A stretch of 19,442 nt of DNA from Alphaproteobacteria bacterium (GTDB taxonomy: Bacteria; Pseudomonadota; Alphaproteobacteria; Micavibrionales; UBA2020): positions 1 through 19,442 of the forward strand of contig JADYYV010000076.1 in NCBI GenBank assembly GCA_020853455.1, read 5' to 3'. The position numbers and the translations under genes are program-made. A model generated the notes under the pieces. That model made no database searches. It was not told the DNA's origin and was given only the letters and a program-made list of their open reading frames with translations. Shown here piece by piece: positions 1-8,215 of this stretch (position 1 is its first letter; each line of letters begins with the position of its first letter).

Positions 1-2519
1 GCGACCATCATACCGCCGCCTATCGCCCCGTGCCGATGGACAGCCTTTACCTGCCGCAGTCGGAATGGGAAGTGCGGTTGCGTGAACATGATGTCTATGA
101 CCTGTCGCCGTTCAACCCGGCTCCCGGGCAAAAGGACGGCGGCGCGCGCAAGAGCCGCGATTTCGGCGATATCCGCGCGCTGCCCAATGCCGATATTTAC
201 GGCGTCATCCGCGAGCATATCGGGAAAGTTTCCGGCAGCGGCAAAAAGGTTTTGCTGGCCGCCTACAGCAATGGCGCCGCAGACCGGCTGCAGACGATTT
301 TCGCGGAACACGGGCTGAAAACAGAACATATCGAAAGCCCCGAAAAACTGGACGCAAAAGCCGTCGGCATCACCGTGCTGGGGCTGGAACGCGGGTTTGA
401 AACCGACGATATGCTCGTCCTGACCGAACAGGACATGCTGGGCGACCGCCTGAGCCGCACGGCGAAGAAGAAAAAGAAAAGCGACGCCTTTGTTTTCGAA
501 ATCAGCCAGCTGCATGAAGGCGATTACGTCGTCCACGAAGACCACGGTATCGGCAAATATGACAGCCTTGAAACCGTTGTTGTCGACGGCATCCCGCATG
601 ACTGCCTGAAGCTGATCTATGCGGGCGGCGACAAGCTGTTCGTGCCGGTCGAAAACCTTGATGTGCTGTCGCGCTATGGTTCTGCCGAAGCGGGCGCGGT
701 GCTGGACAAGCTGGGCGGTTCCGCCTGGCAGGCGCGCAAGGCGCGGGTCAAGCGCGACCTGCTGATCCTTGCCAATGAATTGCTGAAGGTGGCGGCGCTG
801 CGCATCCTGCGCAAGACGGAACCGATCCATGTTCATGACGGCAGCTACGAGAAGTTTTCCGCAGGATTCCCTTATCCCGAAACCGAAGACCAGCAGCGCG
901 CCATTCTGGATGTGCTGGAAGACCTCGACAAGGATATGGCGATGGACCGCCTTGTCTGCGGCGATGTGGGTTTCGGCAAGACCGAAGTCGCGATGCGTGC
1001 CGCCGCCGTCACGGCGCTTGCGGGTTATCAGGTCGCGGTGATCGCGCCGACGACGCTGCTGGCACGCCAGCATTATCAGGGGTTCTCGCGCCGCTTTCAT
1101 GGTTTTCCCATCCGCGTCGGCCTGCTGTCCCGCTTCGTGACGGGGCGCGAGGCGGAACAGGTGCGGATTGGGGTGGAGAAGGGGGATATCAATATCCTCG
1201 TCGGCACGCACGCCCTGCTGTCGGAAAAAATCAAGTTCTCCAACCTCGCCTTGCTGGTGGTGGACGAAGAACAGAAATTCGGCGTGAAGCAGAAGGAAAA
1301 GATCAAGGGTCTCAAAGACAACCTGCACGTCCTGACGCTGACCGCCACGCCCATCCCGCGCACGCTGCAAATGGCGCTGTCTGGCGTGCGCGAACTGAGC
1401 CTGATCACGACCGCGCCCATCGACCGGCTGGCGGTAAAAACTTTCGTGCTGCCCTATGACCCTGTCGTGCTGCGCGACGCGCTGATGCGCGAACATTATC
1501 GCGGCGGTCAAAGCTTCTATGTCTGCCCGCGCATTTCCGACCTCGAAGAGGTCGAAGACCGGCTGAAAACGCTGGTGCCGGAATTGAAAATCGTCGTCGC
1601 CCACGGCCAGATGACGCCGGAGGAGCTGGAGGATAAAATGACGGCCTTCTATGAAGGCGCGTATGACATCCTGCTGTCCACGACGATTGTGGAATCCGGC
1701 CTCGATATTCCGAACGCGAACACGATGATCATCCACCGCGCCGAAATGTTCGGCCTTGCGCAGCTGTACCAGCTGCGCGGACGCATCGGGCGGGCGAAAC
1801 AGCGCGCCTATGCCTACCTGACTTTCGCGCAGGACAAGAAACTGACCAAAACGGCGGAGCAGCGCTTGCACGCGATCGAACAGCTCGACCAGCTGGGTGC
1901 GGGGTTCCAGCTGGCGTCGCATGACCTTGATATCCGCGGCGCTGGCAACCTGTTGGGCGAGGAACAGTCCGGCCATATCCGCGAAATCGGTGTCGAGCTT
2001 TACCAGCAAATGCTGGAGGAGGCGGTCGCCGCCGCGCGCGACGGGCTGACCGAAATCCAGTCGAACGACAATTGGGCGCCGACCATCAACCTCGGCATGG
2101 CGGTCGTCATTCCGGAGGGGTATATCCCGGACCTCAACCTGCGCCTGTCGATTTACCGCCGCATCGCGGCGCTGGCCGACCGCGCGGAGATCGAGGCGTT
2201 TGCGGCGGAACTCATCGACCGTTTCGGGCCGCTGCCGAAGGATGTCGAAAACCTGCTCGACCTTGTCGAAATCAAGCAGCTCTGCCGCATGGCCGGGGTG
2301 GAGCGCGTGGATGCTGGGCCGAAGGGCGCGGTGCTGGCCTTCCATCGCAGCTGCAAGATCGACCTGCCGAAACTGGTGCAATATATCCAGAAACAGACCG
2401 GCACGGCCAAGATACGGCCCGAGGACCAGAAACTGGTCTTTATGCGCCCGTGGGACGACCTGCCGGTGCGCGTCAGGGGTGTCCATAAGATCATGAAGGA
2501 ACTGGCTGCCCTCGTTTGA
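1..2519 (+). CDS. mfd: Transcription-repair coupling factor Mfd (5' end outside window)
   Basis: Mfd is the ATP-driven translocase that removes RNA polymerase stalled at DNA lesions and recruits UvrA. The reading frame is open from base 3, so about 838 of the family's usual ~1150 codons are visible and only the N-terminal UvrB-like part is cut by the window edge. In order: end of the N-terminal region; a lysine-rich linker; the CarD-like RNA polymerase interaction domain (HEGDYVVHEDHGIGKY, bases ~516-564); the helicase core with Walker A GDVGFGKTE (Lys at 978-980) and DEEQ box (from 1263); TATPIPRTLQMA; the second RecA lobe (STTIVESGLDIPNANT, QLRGRIGRAK); and the C-terminal TRCF domain ending at a TGA. 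The GTG at base 30 lies inside the protein and is not the start. A small gene follows after 20 bp, so read-through is likely. Identity is secure from several diagnostic motifs. Confidence 0.97.
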   Translation, partial: DHHTAAYRPVPMDSLYLPQSEWEVRLREHDVYDLSPFNPAPGQKDGGARKSRDFGDIRALPNADIYGVIREHIGKVSGSGKKVLLAAYSNGAADRLQTIFAEHGLKTEHIESPEKLDAKAVGITVLGLERGFETDDMLVLTEQDMLGDRLSRTAKKKKKSDAFVFEISQLHEGDYVVHEDHGIGKYDSLETVVVDGIPHDCLKLIYAGGDKLFVPVENLDVLSRYGSAEAGAVLDKLGGSAWQARKARVKRDLLILANELLKVAALRILRKTEPIHVHDGSYEKFSAGFPYPETEDQQRAILDVLEDLDKDMAMDRLVCGDVGFGKTEVAMRAAAVTALAGYQVAVIAPTTLLARQHYQGFSRRFHGFPIRVGLLSRFVTGREAEQVRIGVEKGDINILVGTHALLSEKIKFSNLALLVVDEEQKFGVKQKEKIKGLKDNLHVLTLTATPIPRTLQMALSGVRELSLITTAPIDRLAVKTFVLPYDPVVLRDALMREHYRGGQSFYVCPRISDLEEVEDRLKTLVPELKIVVAHGQMTPEELEDKMTAFYEGAYDILLSTTIVESGLDIPNANTMIIHRAEMFGLAQLYQLRGRIGRAKQRAYAYLTFAQDKKLTKTAEQRLHAIEQLDQLGAGFQLASHDLDIRGAGNLLGEEQSGHIREIGVELYQQMLEEAVAAARDGLTEIQSNDNWAPTINLGMAVVIPEGYIPDLNLRLSIYRRIAALADRAEIEAFAAELIDRFGPLPKDVENLLDLVEIKQLCRMAGVERVDAGPKGAVLAFHRSCKIDLPKLVQYIQKQTGTAKIRPEDQKLVFMRPWDDLPVRVRGVHKIMKELAALV

Positions 2520-2539
2520 GTTTTACAGGGGGATATGCC

Positions 2540-2983
2540 ATGCTGGATGCAGAAACAGGGGAGGCCTCCATGAGCCGTGAATATGCGATGTCGCGCGTGA
2601 AAGATGCGCTGGAAAAATCGAATGGCAACCACCTGAAGGCGCAGCGCCTGGTGCTGCAATGGATGGAAAAGGACCAGAGCCTGCTGTTCGGCCTCGTCAC
2701 GCCACACCTGCAAAGCATCATCACCCATGCGATCAACCATGTCGCTGCGCCCGAAGGCGCGAAGAAAGTGCCGGCGGGCGCCAAGAAAATCGCCCCCAAA
2801 CAAACCGGCGAATTCGGCGGCGCGATGCTGGGCGCATTGAAGGGCGGCGCCGACAGCGTCGCCTTTGGCCAGCCCGACGGCGCGGTCAGCCGCCCGGGCG
2901 CCACCTCGCAAAAGCATATCGACACCATGCGCGCGCTGGCGGCTGCCCAAAAGGGCGGCGGGTCGAAGGGCAAGAAGAAGTAA
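2540..2983 (+). CDS. Small hypothetical protein downstream of mfd, Ala/Lys-rich C-terminus
   Basis: A 147-residue protein of unknown function. The ATG at 2540 was chosen because ACAGGGGGA lies 5-13 bases before it; a TTG at 2516 is in frame but overlaps the mfd stop and has no ribosome binding site. Residues ~12-70 look like a compact helical unit (SREYAMSRVKDALEKSNGN, then QRLVLQWMEKDQSLLFGL). The rest is low complexity, rich in Gly, Ala and Lys, and ends SKGKKK, which could suit nucleic-acid or acidic-partner binding (inference). No signal peptide or membrane segment is seen. Only 20 bp separate it from mfd, so it is probably co-transcribed. The codon choice matches its neighbours, which supports it being a real gene. 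I do not recognise the family. Confidence 0.8.
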   Translation: MLDAETGEASMSREYAMSRVKDALEKSNGNHLKAQRLVLQWMEKDQSLLFGLVTPHLQSIITHAINHVAAPEGAKKVPAGAKKIAPKQTGEFGGAMLGALKGGADSVAFGQPDGAVSRPGATSQKHIDTMRALAAAQKGGGSKGKKK

Positions 2984-3000
2984 TTTCCGATTCTCGGAAA
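2984..3000 (+). terminator. Hairpin directly after the mfd-orf stop codon
   Basis: A perfect 7-bp inverted repeat, TTTCCGA-TTC-TCGGAAA, begins on the base after the TAA at 2981-2983. An AT-rich stretch follows, but there is no clean run of T, so this is a weak intrinsic terminator or an RNA-end-stabilising hairpin. Position supports a 3'-end role. Confidence 0.5.
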
Positions 3001-3028
3001 CGTATAATTTAAAAGCCTGATATTTCAG

Positions 3029-3075
3029 TTGCTTGTCGCATATTGCTTGTCACGCAACAGGTATTTATATACCCT
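3029..3075 (+). promoter_or_regulatory. Putative promoter of the GNAT-like gene with a direct repeat
   Basis: TTGTCA (3047-3052) and TACCCT (3070-3075) are 17 bp apart and could be -35 and -10 boxes; the -10 match is poor. The 9-mer TTGCTTGTC occurs twice (3029-3037 and 3043-3051), 14 bp start to start, covering and preceding the -35, as a regulator-binding direct repeat might. The assignment rests on position and spacing only. Confidence 0.35.
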
Positions 3076-3120
3076 AATATTATGCAAAACATGAGCATAA
3101 GCACACAACCCACACGCGCC

Positions 3121-3150
3121 CCCGGCCTGCACAATGACGGCAGGACCGGG
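3121..3150 (+). promoter_or_regulatory. Stable hairpin in the 5' leader of the GNAT-like gene
   Basis: CCCGG-CCTGC (3121-3130) pairs with GCAGG-A-CCGGG (3140-3150), giving a 10-bp GC-rich stem with one bulged A and a 9-base loop. It lies about 40 bases before the start codon. It could affect translation or RNA stability. No known riboswitch class is recognised, and there is no T-run after it, so it is not an obvious attenuator. Confidence 0.4.
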
Positions 3151-3190
3151 AAGATCCGCGTGCAGATCCATTTCATAAAAGGCACAGGCA

Positions 3191-4432
3191 ATGAGCGCAG
3201 AAAAACCGAGTATGGATGAGGCACGTACCAACGCTAAAGAACTACTGACGAACGCAAAAGATGCTATGGCGGAAATGAAAGTGCAGCTTGCACAATCCAA
3301 GGAGGTTCTTGCGCTCCTTGCCGTCGATATGGGCGGCGATCCGCTCAATAAAGGCGACCTTGAACACGCCAAGCATGCCTTCCAGAACTCCCTGAACGTC
3401 ACCATCATCGATAACCCCGCCATCGGCGATTCCACCCGCCTTATGACCCGCATGTATTCCCTGTACGAAAAAATCTTCCCGATTGCGGAGGAGCGGGAGG
3501 AACTTGCCAAACTGCTGTCGCTGATGGATAAAAACCACGACAAAAAACTGCAGGCTTCGGGCGCGCCGTTCCGCGAACAATGGATCATCGTGCAGCACCC
3601 GAATACGGGCGAAGTCATCGCCGCGCGCAACGTCATCACCTTCAGCGCCGCCAAAGACAAGGAAGTATCGAAGGAAATCGACGGCACGCAGCACCTCATT
3701 TACGGCTTCGTCGACCCGCGTTTCCGCTCGATGGGCCTTGGTGATTTCACGATGGGCATCGCCGAAGACGAAGCGCGCAAATTCCTGGCCACAACCTACA
3801 AGGGCCGCAGCGCGGGCAGCATGGACATGGTGCAGATATCGGAGCAGAACGCGCCGCTTTTGATGTCGATGGAATCGATGCTGGTCGATACGGCGGGCGC
3901 TAAAACCGACCAGTTCTGGCGCCGCGAATATTACGAAAGCCTCGGTTTCCGCGAACTGTCATTCGATTACATCCAGTTGCCGCTGGAACCCCGCGCCGAC
4001 GGCGGCGAACCCAGCGATGAATTGAACCTGATTACGCGCGGCGTACCCGCGCCGGTAGGCGGACGCGGCCTGAAATCCGTCATGACCGATATTCCGGCCA
4101 GCAGCGTGCGTTTCCACCTGTATAACTTCTTCGACCGATCCGTCGCGGCGGGGCAGTACGAGGTGGATGCCGATCCCGACTGGATCAAGCAATCCTCCGC
4201 GCTGGAAGGCACGATTTCCGTGAAGCCGAAACTCGATTTCATGGGGCTGAAGGACAAGGCATGGCTGTTCATGGAGCAGTATATCGGCGGCAAGCGCTTT
4301 GAAGCCGACGCGTTTTCCGGCAATACCGTCGGCGACATGATGGGTATCGAGGCGATCCCCGCGCAGGCGCTGTCCGGCAACGACAACGCCAGGCCCAAAG
4401 CCGCCCCCACGGCACTGGCGGGCCCAAAATAA
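3191..4432 (+). CDS. GNAT-fold acetyltransferase-like protein with long N-terminal extension
   Basis: A 413-residue protein. Residues ~10-40 form a probable helix or coiled coil (NAKELLTNAKDAMAEMKVQL). A GNAT-like core is suggested around residues 125-260: a strand pair resembling the start of GNAT motif A (GEVIAARNVITF, LIYGFVDPRF), then RSMGLG at 179-184, which fits the acetyl-CoA pyrophosphate-binding R/Q-x-x-G-x-G loop, and YYESLGFREL at 247-256, which fits the closing motif of GNAT enzymes. The ~150 residues after that are unassigned and end in a Pro/Ala-rich tail. Start ATG 3191 has AAAGG about 9 bases upstream. No signal peptide is seen. The substrate cannot be inferred, and its neighbours give no pathway hint. 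The GNAT assignment rests on two short motifs in the right order. Confidence 0.65.
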   Translation: MSAEKPSMDEARTNAKELLTNAKDAMAEMKVQLAQSKEVLALLAVDMGGDPLNKGDLEHAKHAFQNSLNVTIIDNPAIGDSTRLMTRMYSLYEKIFPIAEEREELAKLLSLMDKNHDKKLQASGAPFREQWIIVQHPNTGEVIAARNVITFSAAKDKEVSKEIDGTQHLIYGFVDPRFRSMGLGDFTMGIAEDEARKFLATTYKGRSAGSMDMVQISEQNAPLLMSMESMLVDTAGAKTDQFWRREYYESLGFRELSFDYIQLPLEPRADGGEPSDELNLITRGVPAPVGGRGLKSVMTDIPASSVRFHLYNFFDRSVAAGQYEVDADPDWIKQSSALEGTISVKPKLDFMGLKDKAWLFMEQYIGGKRFEADAFSGNTVGDMMGIEAIPAQALSGNDNARPKAAPTALAGPK

Positions 4433-4485
4433 AGGGGGTACGTCAGCATAGTGACTTGACGGGCGAAATTGGCTAGACTTGAGAC

Positions 4486-5736
4486 GTGAAAAAGTCGTCC
4501 GTCATTGCTGTGGTCTGTGCGCTTGTGCTGGTTCTGGGCATGGCCGCCTATATTTATCATGCATTCTATGCCCGCCCGGCGGGTTTCGACGAATGTTATG
4601 AAGAACTGCCGCCGCCGCTGCCGAAAACGATCGTACTGCCGCCGCCGCAAAGCGTTGTTGTGCCGGGCTTGATATCGTCGGAAGCGATGCTGCTGCCCGA
4701 CCTGCCGGCGCTGAAATCAATGCCCGCCCTGCGCGCTGAGGCCGCGCGGCAAAAGGCGCTGGGTTCCGACGCGCTGATGAAGGCCGTTGTCGCATTCCAA
4801 AGCCGCCCCTTCATCGATTTATTTACCGCTGATGACAGCATACGCCGGCAGGCGCGCGAGATTTTGTTCCTGCTGGCCGGCACCGACAAGGTGGCGGCGG
4901 GCAGCCGTGGCCGGTTTATCGATGCGCGCGAAATTGCCACGATGGAGCGTTTCGGCGGCACTTTATACCTTCAGCTGGGCGAATTCCCGAACCCGACGCC
5001 GCCCGCATCCGTGCATCTGGCGGATTCATTCGACAAGATGCTGGACGTGTATTTCTACATGCTGGCCATGTCGGGCCCGGGCGCGGAATTGTATGTGCCG
5101 ACGGCCTCCGGCATTCTTTCGGGTTTTAAGGTGGAACTGAACCGGAAATCGCTCGATCAGCTGGTGGGGCAGGCCGCATTGCTCAAGGATGAACCGGCAA
5201 AACTGGTTTTCTGGCAGAATTCCGTGCGCATCCTGCGCGCGGCGCTGACGCCGCTGAACCCGCTGGTGCCGGAACTGGACGCTGCCATCCGCGCCAGCGT
5301 GCCGGGCACGGGGCTTGGCGACGTGCTGACGACGATCGAGGGCGGCCATGACGGCGACGAAGACGTCAACGTGCTGACGATCAACCCCGGCACTTTCGCG
5401 CCGGAAAAAATCGCGGCGCTGACCGAAAAGGCCAAAACATTCAAGAAGCCCGAACAGCAAACCGCTTACTGGACCAACGTCGTGCGCCTTGCGCGGCAGG
5501 GGCTGGCGGCGGGCTGGGAAGATATCGTGGCGACGAAAAACCTGCTGGCGCTTGATGCCGCCATCCGCGCCACCGCGCCGCATGAAAACCTGAAGGCCAT
5601 TCAGGAACGCCTGCAGGCGCCCGTCACGCAGGGCGACCAGTATTACACGGATGCGGAAGGCCACCGTACGCTGGTGCAGGTCACGGTCACCAAGGAAAAA
5701 CCCGGCCGTACCGTCTGCCTGAAACGCGTGAATTAA
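4486..5736 (+). CDS. Membrane-anchored periplasmic protein of unknown function with internal repeat
   Basis: A 416-residue protein. Residues 2-3 are Lys and 5-27 form a hydrophobic segment without an obvious cleavage site or lipobox, so an N-terminal signal anchor is likely. A proline-rich stretch (41-60) follows, then a mostly helical domain placed in the periplasm by inference. Two segments, about 217-285 and 304-376, are related: both have FW/YW-x-N-x-VR-[IL]-x-R, then LDAAIRA[ST] and a closing helix, the second copy about six residues longer. Cys37 and Cys411 are the only cysteines beyond the anchor region and could pair. The GTG start is favoured because it places KKSS before the anchor; no good ribosome binding site precedes it. 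The 3' end overlaps the convergent nitrilase gene by 4 bp. No known family is recognised. Confidence 0.75.
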   Translation: MKKSSVIAVVCALVLVLGMAAYIYHAFYARPAGFDECYEELPPPLPKTIVLPPPQSVVVPGLISSEAMLLPDLPALKSMPALRAEAARQKALGSDALMKAVVAFQSRPFIDLFTADDSIRRQAREILFLLAGTDKVAAGSRGRFIDAREIATMERFGGTLYLQLGEFPNPTPPASVHLADSFDKMLDVYFYMLAMSGPGAELYVPTASGILSGFKVELNRKSLDQLVGQAALLKDEPAKLVFWQNSVRILRAALTPLNPLVPELDAAIRASVPGTGLGDVLTTIEGGHDGDEDVNVLTINPGTFAPEKIAALTEKAKTFKKPEQQTAYWTNVVRLARQGLAAGWEDIVATKNLLALDAAIRATAPHENLKAIQERLQAPVTQGDQYYTDAEGHRTLVQVTVTKEKPGRTVCLKRVN

Positions 5737-6644
5737 GCGTTATCGACGATCTTCACATGCTTTGCATCAAACGGGCCGGGCCATGCCTCGGGCTTGCCGT
5801 GGCGCAGGCGGCGGATTTTGCCGACGGGTATGCTGCGGGAATACAGTATTTTTCCCGCGCCCGTCGTTTTATCATGCAGCGGCATGTCGCTGAAAATGCC
5901 GGTATGCCCGAACACTTCCTCCGACGGAATATAGGTGGCTGCACCGCTGCGATACACATCGCGCACGCTGCCGTGTTTTTTGGCCGCGCCGACATTACCG
6001 ACCACGACAACCGCCGTCATCAATTCGACTGCGCGCGCGCGGGCGCAGGAATAGACGCGGTGGTATCCCGCTTTTTTCACCGTCATCGACGGCACCAGCA
6101 GCAGGTCGATATCGGCCTGCGCCATTTTATGCCCCACATGCGGCATTTCGATATCAAGGCAGATCACCATCGACAGGCGGAAACCGCGCCATTTGAAAAC
6201 CTTCACTTCGCTGCCCGTTTCAAAATCCCAGCCGCAGGGGTCTTTTTCGGACGGGGTCATCACCAGCTTGTCGTGGAACACGGGCTTGCGGTCGGGGAAA
6301 AACATCCATGCGCGGTTGCGGAATTTACCGGTTTTTTCGTGCTTCCACGACGATGATCCGGCAAGGATGGCGATATTGTGTTTCTTGGCAATTCTGGCGA
6401 TGGCGGGCATGGCGATTGCCGCCTGTTGCGCAATCCACCGCGTTTCATCCGCCAGTTCCAGCGGCTTCGGCGCGAAATACATCCAGTGTTCGCCCGTATG
6501 TTCGGGCATCAGCAGGATATCGGCTTTTTTCTTCGCGGCCGTTGCCGCCTGCTTTTCAACCAGCTTCAGCCAGTCGTCGAGTGAGCGCAGCGGATAACCA
6601 AGGTTTTCGGCCCAATGGGCGACTGTCAATGTGTCGTGTTTCAT
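5733..6644 (-). CDS. Carbon-nitrogen hydrolase (nitrilase superfamily)
   Basis: A 303-residue member of the nitrilase/amidase superfamily, cytosolic enzymes that hydrolyse amide or nitrile C-N bonds through a Glu-Lys-Cys triad. All three residues are visible in context: Glu48 (ILLMPEH), Lys126 (VFHDKLVMTP) and Cys162 (SMVICLDIEMP). Overall length fits a single-domain amidohydrolase. The substrate is not identifiable; aliphatic amidase, carbamoylase or omega-amidase-like activity are all possible. It is the last gene of the azoR-dioxygenase-hydrolase run, 34 bp behind the dioxygenase gene with no clear promoter between, so operon membership is likely. The ribosome binding site before the ATG is weak. 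Its TTAA 3' end is shared with the convergent gene. The triad makes the superfamily secure and the reaction open. Confidence 0.9.
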   Translation of the reverse strand: MKHDTLTVAHWAENLGYPLRSLDDWLKLVEKQAATAAKKKADILLMPEHTGEHWMYFAPKPLELADETRWIAQQAAIAMPAIARIAKKHNIAILAGSSSWKHEKTGKFRNRAWMFFPDRKPVFHDKLVMTPSEKDPCGWDFETGSEVKVFKWRGFRLSMVICLDIEMPHVGHKMAQADIDLLLVPSMTVKKAGYHRVYSCARARAVELMTAVVVVGNVGAAKKHGSVRDVYRSGAATYIPSEEVFGHTGIFSDMPLHDKTTGAGKILYSRSIPVGKIRRLRHGKPEAWPGPFDAKHVKIVDNA

Positions 6645-6678
6645 GGGGCAAGTTTACCCAAACCTGCCTGCGCGTCAA

Positions 6679-7485
6679 TCAGCCAAAACGATAGGCCGAT
6701 ACCGCCAGGCCCATGACCTTGTCGCCATAGTCATGCGTACCTTTGTCATGTCCGGCCGCGCCTGCCGTCACCATCAGCGGCAGCAGGTGTTCCTCGCGCG
6801 GGTGGCAGCTGCGGGCGGCGGGGGCGGCTGCCCAGTTTTCCAGCTGCGCGTCGCGCGTTTCGGGAGCGGCGGTGCTGGCGGCGGTCAGCCAGTTGTCGAA
6901 GGCCTGCGCGTCGCCATTCTCCCGCCCGCCGAAAAACTGGCGCAGGTTGTGGTAACTCATGCCGCTGCCGATAATCAGCACGTTTTCGTCGCGCAGCGGC
7001 GCCAGCGCGCGGCCCAGCGCGATATGCCCGGCGGGGTCGAGGTCATGCTTCATCGAGACGACAACGACCGGAATATCCGCAGCGGGAAAAGCGACCTTCA
7101 GCGGAATGAAAACGCCGTGGTCATAGCCGCGCGTTTTATCCTCCCGCACAGGAATTCCCGCAGCCTTGACAAGGCCGATCACCTTTTGCGCCAGCGCAGC
7201 GTCATGCGGCGCGTTCCATTCAATCTCGAAGGTATGCTCGGGGAAGCCGTGATAGTCGTAAATCATTTCCGGCTGTGGATTGGTCGAAACGGTAAATTCC
7301 TTTTCTTCCCAATGCGCGGAAATCACGACCATCGCTTTCGGCTTCGCAGGCAATGATGCGGCGAGGGAGGCGAGATATGCCTCCATCTTTTTCCACGTAT
7401 CGGGCGGATTCCAGTCCATAAAGAAACAGGGGCCGCCGCCATGCGGGATAAAGATCGCGGGTTGTTTTGCGCTCGCTGTTGTCAT
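6679..7485 (-). CDS. LigB/DODA-type extradiol ring-cleavage dioxygenase (YgiD-like)
   Basis: A 268-residue class III extradiol dioxygenase of the DODA/YgiD group, non-heme metal enzymes that open catecholic rings such as 4,5-DOPA. Visible features are FIPHGGGP (His15), ISAHWE (His58), YDHGVFIPL (His123), GSGMSYHNLR (His179) and REEHLLPL (His233). His15, His58 and His233 fit the metal ligands of the family; His123 and His179 fit the conserved active-site histidines. Start ATG has AGAGGA seven bases upstream. It sits 21 bp behind azoR and 34 bp before the nitrilase gene, so the three are probably one transcript. Co-occurrence with an azoreductase suggests a role in handling catechols or quinones (inference). 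The native substrate is unknown. Confidence 0.92.
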   Translation of the reverse strand: MTTASAKQPAIFIPHGGGPCFFMDWNPPDTWKKMEAYLASLAASLPAKPKAMVVISAHWEEKEFTVSTNPQPEMIYDYHGFPEHTFEIEWNAPHDAALAQKVIGLVKAAGIPVREDKTRGYDHGVFIPLKVAFPAADIPVVVVSMKHDLDPAGHIALGRALAPLRDENVLIIGSGMSYHNLRQFFGGRENGDAQAFDNWLTAASTAAPETRDAQLENWAAAPAARSCHPREEHLLPLMVTAGAAGHDKGTHDYGDKVMGLAVSAYRFG

Positions 7486-7506
7486 TGTTTTGTCCTCTGG
7501 CGTTGA

Positions 7507-8130
7507 TTATGCCGCTTTTTGAATCGCCGCCACAAGCTGCTGTTCGGCGGATGCAATCGCGTTTTTTGCGCCGTCCGCGCCCATCGCCGCGCCTTCCGCG
7601 ACAATGGCGTGGACATCGGTGATGCCAAGGAAGCCCAGCACGCTGCGCAGGTATGTGTCATGGAAATCCATCTGCTTCATGGGGCCGTCGGTATAAACAC
7701 CCGCGCGCGATAGCGCCAGATAGGCGGTCTTGCCTTTCGCAAGGCCGACAGGGCCCGTCGCGCTATACATGAATGTGCGGCCGGCGCGCGCCACATGATC
7801 GACCCATGCCTTCAGCACGGACGGGATGTTGAAATTCCACATCGGCGCGCCGATGACGATGATATCCGCCGCCAGCAATTCATCCGTCACGATATCCGAC
7901 AGTTTAATCGCTTCTTGCAGCGCGGGCGTGCGGTTGTCGGCAGGGGTATAAAATGCCGCGATCACTTCACCGGTCAAATGGGGCAGGGGGTTTTTGTCGA
8001 GGTCGCGGGTGGTGACGGCGCTGCCGGGATATTTCGCCTGCAATTGCGCCAGCGTTTCGGCGGTCACCTTGCGGGAGAGGGAATTTGCGCCGTTATGGCT
8101 GCTTTCGATCACGAGGATATTTTTAGGCAT
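7507..8130 (-). CDS. azoR: FMN-dependent NADH-azoreductase
   Basis: A 207-residue flavodoxin-like oxidoreductase of the AzoR (AcpD) family, which uses FMN and NADH for two-electron reduction of quinones and azo compounds. Supporting features are the N-terminal phosphate-binding loop (VIESSHNGANSLSRK), the flavin-contact segment PMWNFNIPSVLKAWVDH followed by VARAGRTF, and the C-terminal YLRSVLGFLGITD element typical of the family. Length matches the usual ~200 residues. Start ATG is preceded by AAGGA about eight bases upstream. It is divergent from an HxlR-type regulator across a 103-bp spacer with candidate operators, the arrangement expected for an electrophile-inducible quinone reductase. 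It is probably the first gene of a three-gene operon. Confidence 0.95.
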   Translation of the reverse strand: MPKNILVIESSHNGANSLSRKVTAETLAQLQAKYPGSAVTTRDLDKNPLPHLTGEVIAAFYTPADNRTPALQEAIKLSDIVTDELLAADIIVIGAPMWNFNIPSVLKAWVDHVARAGRTFMYSATGPVGLAKGKTAYLALSRAGVYTDGPMKQMDFHDTYLRSVLGFLGITDVHAIVAEGAAMGADGAKNAIASAEQQLVAAIQKAA

Positions 8131-8145
8131 GGTCTTTTTCCTTAT

Positions 8146-8165
8146 AGTTACTATTTAATACTTGA
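8146..8165. promoter_or_regulatory. Candidate operator 1 in the azoR-hxlR spacer
   Basis: AGTTACTATTTAATACTTGA contains a small odd-centred dyad (TATTTAATA) and a TACT direct repeat 10 bp apart. It lies where a -35 box for the regulator's promoter would fall and just upstream of azoR, so one bound regulator could act on both genes. It shares AGTTACTWT with the element at 8215-8223. Confidence 0.4.
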
Positions 8166-8174
8166 TGATATAAT
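8166..8174 (+). promoter_or_regulatory. Extended -10 promoter of the HxlR-type regulator
   Basis: TGATATAAT is a perfect extended -10 (TG-n-TATAAT). The region 16-18 bp upstream has no good -35 match and overlaps candidate operator 1, as expected of a regulated extended -10 promoter. A transcript starting near 8181 would carry a leader of about 53 bases. Confidence 0.5.
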
Positions 8175-8215
8175 TCGCTTGGGTATAAAAAAAGAAGGCA
8201 CAATAAAATCAGTTA

